Origin: Candidatus Faecivivens stercoravium
GTDB taxonomy: Bacteria > Bacillota > Clostridia > Oscillospirales > Ruminococcaceae
Direction: 5' to 3'
Assembly: GCA_018712425.1 (NCBI GenBank)
Contig: DVHA01000251.1
Span: 1-8,768, forward strand
DNA length: 8,768 nt
Every line of letters begins with the position of its first letter. Position 1 is the first letter of the stretch. Under the pieces are notes generated by a model. That model was not told the DNA's origin. It saw only the letters and a program-made list of their open reading frames with translations, and did not search any database. The position numbers and the translations under genes are program-made. Of this stretch, positions 5,006 to 8,768 are shown piece by piece.

Positions 5006-5548
5006 ATGGAAAGAAAATGGATGGATCTGGTACTGGAACGGCTAAACCGGCGGAATGCCGTCCTCTTCCGGGCACAGGACCCGCTGCTGCGGCCGCTGGC
5101 GGAAGCGCTGGGGCAGGCCTCCCGGCTGGCGGTGGCCCGCTGGGCGCTGGAGGCGGTGAAGGAACCGGCGGCGCGGCTGGAAGCACTCACCGGGTCGGAT
5201 ATCCCCGGGCGGACGCTGGCGGCGGCAAGATGCTGGGCGGCGGGGAAGATTACGATGCCGGTTGCGAAGCGGGAGATCCTCCTCTGCCACCATCTGGCGG
5301 CGGAGATGCAAGACCCCGAGGCGGTCGCCCTCTGCCATGCGGTGGGGCAGGCCTGCTCGGTCATCCATACCCCCCGCCACGGGATGGGCCTGCCGGTTTA
5401 CGAACTGACCGCCCTCGTCCGCCGGTACGGCCTGCCGGAGGCCGCGGGGGCGGTTGAAGAGCGGGTGGCGGCATATGCCCGGCTGCTGGCCGCCCAGCCG
5501 GAGGAGGCAGGGCCGGGGGAAAAATGGGCGGCGTTCCTATTGCGCTGA
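5006..5548 (+). CDS. Putative immunity protein-like (Imm-5-like) helical protein
   Basis: The product has 180 residues and is almost entirely predicted helix, rich in Ala, Leu, Arg and Glu. The core, about residues 40-141, resembles the uncharacterised 'putative immunity protein' (Imm-5-like) domain. Recognisable features are an AARCWAAGKIT-type turn (73-83), AKREILLCHHLAAEMQDPEAVALCHAVGQACSVIHTPRHGMG-like helices with repeated Cys and His (87-128), and VYELTALVRRYG (131-142). Recognition is from pattern memory, not a search. The start ATG at 5006 is 8 bases after GGAGG (4993-4997); an ATG at 5021 is possible but less well placed. The gene is first in a tight operon, 13 bases before the YdcF gene. 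No toxin gene is adjacent, so an immunity role is doubtful and the function is unknown. Confidence 0.65.
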   Translation: MERKWMDLVLERLNRRNAVLFRAQDPLLRPLAEALGQASRLAVARWALEAVKEPAARLEALTGSDIPGRTLAAARCWAAGKITMPVAKREILLCHHLAAEMQDPEAVALCHAVGQACSVIHTPRHGMGLPVYELTALVRRYGLPEAAGAVEERVAAYARLLAAQPEEAGPGEKWAAFLLR

Positions 5549-5561
5549 AGGAGGGAAGCGT

Positions 5562-6347
5562 TTGGGCTGGTTTTGGTGGATACTGGGGGCGGCGGTCCTT
5601 CTCTACTGCGGGGCGGTGCGGCTGCTGGCCGGAAAGATGGCCTTTGCGGCGGTCCCGGCGGCGGGCGGGGTGCTCTGCATCCTGTTGGGGATCGGGATGC
5701 TGCGGCTTCCAGGGAATCCCGTTCTGGGGTGGATATCCGGCATCGGGGTTTTGGGGATCGTCATCCTGATTTTCCTCGAGGCGGGGATCCTCCTCCGGGC
5801 CCGCCGTCTCTCGGCTCCGGCCGGCAAGCCGGATTATACCGTCGTCCTTGGCTGCGGGCTGCGGAATGGCGAAACGGTCAGCCGGACGATGCTGGAACGG
5901 CTGGAAAAGGCGCGCGCTGTCTGGCAGGGGGAACCGCTCATCCTTTCGGGCGGCCAGTCGGAGCGGGAAAAATACCCCGAGGCGGAGGTGATGGCCCGGT
6001 GGCTGATGGAGAAGGGCATCCCGCCGGAAAAGCTGATGCAGGAGGGCCGTTCCCGCAACACCGTCCAGAACCTGCGGTTTACCCGGGATATCATCGAAGC
6101 GGATGCCGGGCTGCCGGTGGGACAGCTGCGGGTGCGGATTGTCACCAACGGCTTCCACGCCCCGCGGGCGCTCTCGATCGCCCGGGTGCTGGGGTATGAA
6201 AAAGCCTGGGCGGTCCCGGCCCGGACCGGCGGGCTGGCGGCGCCGCTCTACCATCTGCGGGAATGCCTGTCCCAGCCGGTCTGGTGGATGCGGCGGTGGA
6301 AGATGAAAAAGATGGAAAGGGGGAGAGGGCATGAAAACCGAAAATAA
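5562..6347 (+). CDS. YdcF family (DUF218) membrane protein
   Basis: The 261-residue protein has three hydrophobic membrane segments near residues 2-23, 27-48 and 53-79, followed by a DUF218 domain (about 91-235). Its motifs are VVLGCGL (94-100), LSGGQ (128-132), the stretch EAEVMARWLMEKGIPPEKL (140-158), RSRNTVQNL (163-171) and VTNGFHAPRA (194-203). The family includes YdcF, SanA and ElyC, linked to envelope integrity and peptidoglycan precursor metabolism, but the reaction is unclear. I chose the TTG at 5562 because AAGGAGG (5548-5554) lies 7 bases upstream and because it begins the first membrane helix. That binding site overlaps the stop of the preceding gene. The 3' end overlaps the DnaD gene by 17 bases, so the two are probably translationally coupled. 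Confidence 0.85.
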   Translation: MGWFWWILGAAVLLYCGAVRLLAGKMAFAAVPAAGGVLCILLGIGMLRLPGNPVLGWISGIGVLGIVILIFLEAGILLRARRLSAPAGKPDYTVVLGCGLRNGETVSRTMLERLEKARAVWQGEPLILSGGQSEREKYPEAEVMARWLMEKGIPPEKLMQEGRSRNTVQNLRFTRDIIEADAGLPVGQLRVRIVTNGFHAPRALSIARVLGYEKAWAVPARTGGLAAPLYHLRECLSQPVWWMRRWKMKKMERGRGHENRK

Positions 6348-7272
6348 GCTGCCGAGTTATGTGGCGGTGCCGGCGGACATCATCGATAAGCACCTAAAGA
6401 CCGCCAGCGGGGTCTACCTCAAGGTGGTGCTTTACGTCCTGCGGATGAACGAGATCAATGTCACAGCGGCGGCGGAAGCCCTCGGCCTCCCGGAGAGCGA
6501 CATCGAAGAGGCGCTCCGCTACTGGGTGACAGCCGGCATCCTCCCGGAAGGGGAAGTCTCGGCCGCCGTCGCCCGCAGCCGGAAGCCGGAGCCGAAGCCG
6601 CCGGGGATCGCCTCCCCCGAGGCGATGACCGCCGGGCAGTTTGAGGAGCTGAGCGGGCGGGAAGAGGTGAAGTTCCTGCTGACCACCGCCGAACAGCTGA
6701 TGGGGCGGCCGCTTTCCTCGACCGAACAGAAGGGGTATGTCTTTTTCCTGGAGGAGTACGGGCTGCCGGCCGACGTGATCGTCATGGCGATCGACTTCTG
6801 CTGTATGCACGACCGGAAGAATTACCGCTATATCGCCAAGATGCTGACCGGCTGGCACGACGAGGGGATCAACACCCACCCGCTGGCCGAGGAGTACATC
6901 CGCACCCAGTCGGCCCGGCTCAGCCGGGAGGGGGAGGTGGTCGAGGCCTTCGGGCTGGAGAAGCGGGGGCTGACCACCGCCAACCGCAAGCAGATTGCCC
7001 ACTGGTACCAGGACCTCGGCTACAACATCGAGATGATCCGGATGGCCTATGAGCGGACGGTCGACCAGATCGGCCAGGTCAGCTTCCCCTATATCAACAA
7101 GATCCTCGAAAACTGGCACGCCCTCGGGCTGAAGACGCCGGAAGAGGTGCTGACCGGGGATACGCCGAAAAAGGGGAAAGATGGGAAGAACGGGCAGTAC
7201 AGCCCGTCCTATGACATTCAGGCATTTTCCCAGCAGGGGTTCGACCTGCCGGATATGGATGACCATTCATAA
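6331..7272 (+). CDS. DnaD domain protein (primosome component, two DnaD domains)
   Basis: The 313-residue protein has an N-terminal winged-helix-like region (1-75) and an acidic/proline-rich linker (about 76-105). Two DnaD-type domains follow, at about 112-182 and 205-268. Each ends in the family's aromatic-x2-I-x4-W-x3-G signature: YRYIAKMLTGWHDEGI (165-180) and FPYINKILENWHALGL (252-267). DnaD and DnaB-type proteins of Gram-positive bacteria remodel DNA at the origin and help load the replicative helicase. The ATG at 6331 follows a purine-rich GGGGGAGAGG site and overlaps the YdcF gene by 17 bases. The helicase-loader-like gene lies 18 bases downstream, matching the common dnaD-dnaC order in Clostridia. 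A phage origin is possible for such pairs, but no other phage genes are in view. Confidence 0.9.
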   Translation: MKTENKLPSYVAVPADIIDKHLKTASGVYLKVVLYVLRMNEINVTAAAEALGLPESDIEEALRYWVTAGILPEGEVSAAVARSRKPEPKPPGIASPEAMTAGQFEELSGREEVKFLLTTAEQLMGRPLSSTEQKGYVFFLEEYGLPADVIVMAIDFCCMHDRKNYRYIAKMLTGWHDEGINTHPLAEEYIRTQSARLSREGEVVEAFGLEKRGLTTANRKQIAHWYQDLGYNIEMIRMAYERTVDQIGQVSFPYINKILENWHALGLKTPEEVLTGDTPKKGKDGKNGQYSPSYDIQAFSQQGFDLPDMDDHS

Positions 7273-7290
7273 GCGAAAGGAGGGAGCGCC

Positions 7291-8298
7291 ATGCGGGGCG
7301 ACCTGTTTCAGGAGGCCAAACGCCGGATTGACCGGCGGCGGATGAACCAGCAGCTGGCGCTGTCGGCGCGGCTGGACGAGATCCGGGAGAGGATCCCCGA
7401 GGTGATCGAGGTGCGGCGGAAGCTGGCAATGACCTCGGCGGAGGTGAGCAAGCTGATCTTGCAGAAAGGCACCGACATCGCTGCGGGGATTGCCCGGATT
7501 GAAGAAGTAAACCTTCAATTGCAGGCCCGGGAGAAAGCGCTGCTGCGGGAAGGGGGGTATCCGGAGGATTACCTCGAGATGCGGTACGACTGCCCCCTCT
7601 GCAAGGACACCGGGTTTGTGGACGGCAGGCGCTGCCGCTGCCTCCAGGAGGAGATGCAGCGGCTGGCGGTCGAGGATTTAAACCGCTCGTCTCCCTTGCA
7701 GGCCAGCCGGTTTGAGGATTTTGACCTGAGCTTTTATCCCGATCAGATCGACCCTAAGACGGGACAAAACCCCCGTCTGGTCATGGCGCGGGTGTTGCGG
7801 TACTGCCAGCAGTATGCCGAGAGTTTCCGGCCGGACGGCCCCGGTATCTTTATGTTTGGCGCGACGGGGCTGGGGAAAACCCATCTGTCCCTCGCTATCG
7901 CGGGCGTTGTGGCGTCGAAGGGGTATTCGGTCGCGTACGGTTCGGTACAGGACCTGCTCCGCCGGATTGAAAATGAACATTTTGGGCGGGCAGAAGACGC
8001 GGGGACGCTGGACACGCTCCTTTCCGCCGGCCTGCTGATTCTGGATGATCTGGGGACCGAGTTTGACAGCCCGTTTACCCGGTCTACTATCTATAATATC
8101 CTGAACAACCGGATTTCCGCTTCTAAACCGCTCATCCTCTCGACCAACCTGCTGCCGGAGGAGATTGAGGGGAACTATACCCCCCGGATTGTCTCCCGGC
8201 TGTTTACCCAGCTGGTGCAGATGCGTTTTATCGGCCGGGACGTCCGGCAGCTCCGGCGCCAGCGGGAGTTCGAACGGCGGAAAAATCTGGGAAAGTGA
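7291..8298 (+). CDS. DnaC/DnaI-like AAA+ ATPase, putative replicative helicase loader
   Basis: The protein has 335 residues. The N-terminal part (1-90) is helical and charged, as in helicase-binding regions. C101, C104, C115 and C117 (CPLC...CRC) form a probable zinc-binding site like that of DnaI. The AAA+ domain has Walker A GATGLGKT (190-197), Walker B LLILDDLG (248-255), sensor 1 ILSTN (282-286) and the conserved RIVSRL (299-304) with likely arginine-finger residues. This family loads the hexameric helicase onto single-stranded DNA during initiation and restart; IstB transposition proteins share the ATPase, but no istA gene is present. AAAGGAGG (7276-7283) lies 7 bases before the ATG. It is the last gene of the operon, and a strong terminator follows 11 bases after the stop. 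Confidence 0.92.
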   Translation: MRGDLFQEAKRRIDRRRMNQQLALSARLDEIRERIPEVIEVRRKLAMTSAEVSKLILQKGTDIAAGIARIEEVNLQLQAREKALLREGGYPEDYLEMRYDCPLCKDTGFVDGRRCRCLQEEMQRLAVEDLNRSSPLQASRFEDFDLSFYPDQIDPKTGQNPRLVMARVLRYCQQYAESFRPDGPGIFMFGATGLGKTHLSLAIAGVVASKGYSVAYGSVQDLLRRIENEHFGRAEDAGTLDTLLSAGLLILDDLGTEFDSPFTRSTIYNILNNRISASKPLILSTNLLPEEIEGNYTPRIVSRLFTQLVQMRFIGRDVRQLRRQREFERRKNLGK

Positions 8299-8309
8299 CC
8301 TTGATGCGC

Positions 8310-8347
8310 AAAAATCCCTGCGGGTTTATATAACCGCAGGGATTTTT
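8310..8347. terminator. Bidirectional rho-independent terminator between converging genes
   Basis: Perfect 14-base arms (8310-8323 and 8334-8347) enclose a 10-base AT-rich loop. The arms start with A5 and end with T5, so the hairpin has a T-run in both directions. It serves the DnaC-like gene from the left and the minus-strand gene ending at 8355 from the right. Confidence 0.92.
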
Positions 8348-8354
8348 CACGTTT

Positions 8355-8693
8355 TTATGGCAGCGCCTTTTGCAGGGCCTCCAACAGTGCCTGTTCTTCC
8401 GCTGTCTGCCGTTTTTTGAAGAAGAATGGGCGGCTGCTGCTGGCGGTCTGGGCGCTTACCTGGGTGCCTTTTCCGTCCGAAGCCACCGTCACGGTCATCT
8501 GGGCCCGCTTAAGGCCGGATGAGGGGGCGTGTTCATAGACCCGCACCGCGACCCGGACTCTCTTGACTGTAAACTCGTTCTTATCGACGAGGCGCGCCGG
8601 CGTGCCGCCGCTTTCCATCGCCTTTTCCACCTGGGAGACCGTTTCACGGAGGGAGAGGCTGACCGCCTTTTCAAAATCTGCCAATTTGCACAC
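8355..8693 (-). CDS. Hypothetical protein, unrecognised family
   Basis: The product has 112 residues from the GTG at 8693. I do not recognise the family. The N-terminal third (about 5-28, ADFEKAVSLSLRETVSQVEKAMES) is a likely amphipathic helix. The middle is rich in Val and Thr and looks like beta strands (EFTVKRVRVAVRV, RAQMTVTVAS). A basic FFFKKRQ patch precedes a C-terminal helix. There is no signal peptide or membrane segment. The start is uncertain: the GTG has a poor binding site, whereas a TTG at 8684 (three residues later) lies 6 bases after AAGGTG and may be the true start. Coding status is supported by the terminator placed 7 bases after its stop. Another minus-strand gene ends about 35 bases upstream, so the two are probably co-transcribed. 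Confidence 0.65.
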   Translation of the reverse strand: MCKLADFEKAVSLSLRETVSQVEKAMESGGTPARLVDKNEFTVKRVRVAVRVYEHAPSSGLKRAQMTVTVASDGKGTQVSAQTASSSRPFFFKKRQTAEEQALLEALQKALP

Positions 8694-8699
8694 CTTCCC

Positions 8700-8727
8700 G
8701 GCCCGCCCGGGGGCAGGCCCGTTTTTT
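8700..8727. other. GC-rich hairpin with T-run between two minus-strand genes
   Basis: Arms 8700-8708 and 8711-8719 pair at 8 of 9 positions in the plus-strand RNA; the remaining pair becomes G-U in the minus-strand RNA. On the plus strand it is followed by T6 (8722-8727), like a terminator, but no plus-strand gene reads into it. On the minus strand it lies just upstream of the ribosome binding region of the 112-residue gene. Confidence 0.35.
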
Positions 8728-8768
8728 ATAACGCGTCCCGGAGGGTATCGAGGAAATTTTCCTCCCCG
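8726..8768 (-). CDS. C-terminal end of an unidentified minus-strand gene
   Basis: Reading in from the right edge on the minus strand, one frame gives GEENFLDTLRDAL followed by TAA (8726-8728). The amphipathic, charged sequence looks like a normal protein terminus. Only 13 residues are visible, so no function can be given. The following gene starts about 35-44 bases downstream, suggesting an operon. Confidence 0.45.
   Translation of the reverse strand, partial: GEENFLDTLRDAL

Noticed and set aside
7291..8298. IstB transposition helper instead of a helicase loader.
   Set aside because: The DnaD gene lies directly upstream, zinc-type cysteines are present in the N-terminal part, and no istA transposase or terminal inverted repeats are visible.

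Overview
The window is GC-rich bacterial DNA with strong AGGAGG-type ribosome binding sites, some TTG/GTG starts, sigma-A-type promoters with extended -10 (TGnTATAAT) elements, and a DnaD plus DnaC/DnaI-like primosome pair. These traits point to a Gram-positive anaerobe of the class Clostridia. The high GC content, the enoate-reductase-type flavoprotein and the hairpin-rich intergenic repeats fit the Oscillospiraceae/Ruminococcaceae best. That placement is an inference; there is no rRNA or marker gene here to settle it.

Layout. (1) 1-282: the 3' end of a class-I glutamine-amidotransferase-like hydrolase (peptidase C26, gamma-Glu-GABA hydrolase type). (2) 317-1254: a near-consensus promoter and a TTG-started alpha/beta hydrolase of the hormone-sensitive-lipase (HSL) type. 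(3) 1255-1483: a gene-free stretch filled by a composite hairpin repeat. (4) 1484-3478: a 664-residue Old-Yellow-Enzyme-type flavin/Fe-S/FAD reductase of the 2-enoate reductase / BaiCD / FadH architecture, followed by a terminator. (5) 3536-3765: a second gene-free stretch with a related repeat. (6) 3833-4594, minus strand: a DUF134 regulator-like domain fused to a NifX/NifB-type Fe-Mo-cluster-binding domain with a His/Cys-rich tail. It has its own terminator and a strong promoter flanked by two near-identical palindromes. (7) 4667-4965: a third gene-free stretch with another copy of the hairpin repeat. (8) 4966-8347: a probable four-gene operon (Imm-5-like helical protein, YdcF/DUF218 membrane protein, double-DnaD-domain protein, DnaC/DnaI-like AAA+ helicase loader) ending in a bidirectional terminator. 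(9) 8355-8768, minus strand: an unrecognised 112-residue protein and the last codons of another gene.

How the genes may work together. The DnaD and DnaC-like proteins are the expected Gram-positive primosome components for loading the replicative helicase. The two genes before them look co-transcribed, but no functional link is obvious. The esterase and the ene-reductase could act in sequence on an esterified unsaturated substrate, although a repeat separates them and co-transcription is not shown. The DUF134-NifX fusion looks like a self-regulated metal or Fe-S-cluster-sensing protein.

The most interesting signals are the paired palindromes at the DUF134-NifX promoter, the internal ribosome binding site at the domain junction of that protein, and the modular intergenic repeats whose hairpins keep pairing while their sequences change. 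I see no transposase, CRISPR array, tRNA or rRNA.
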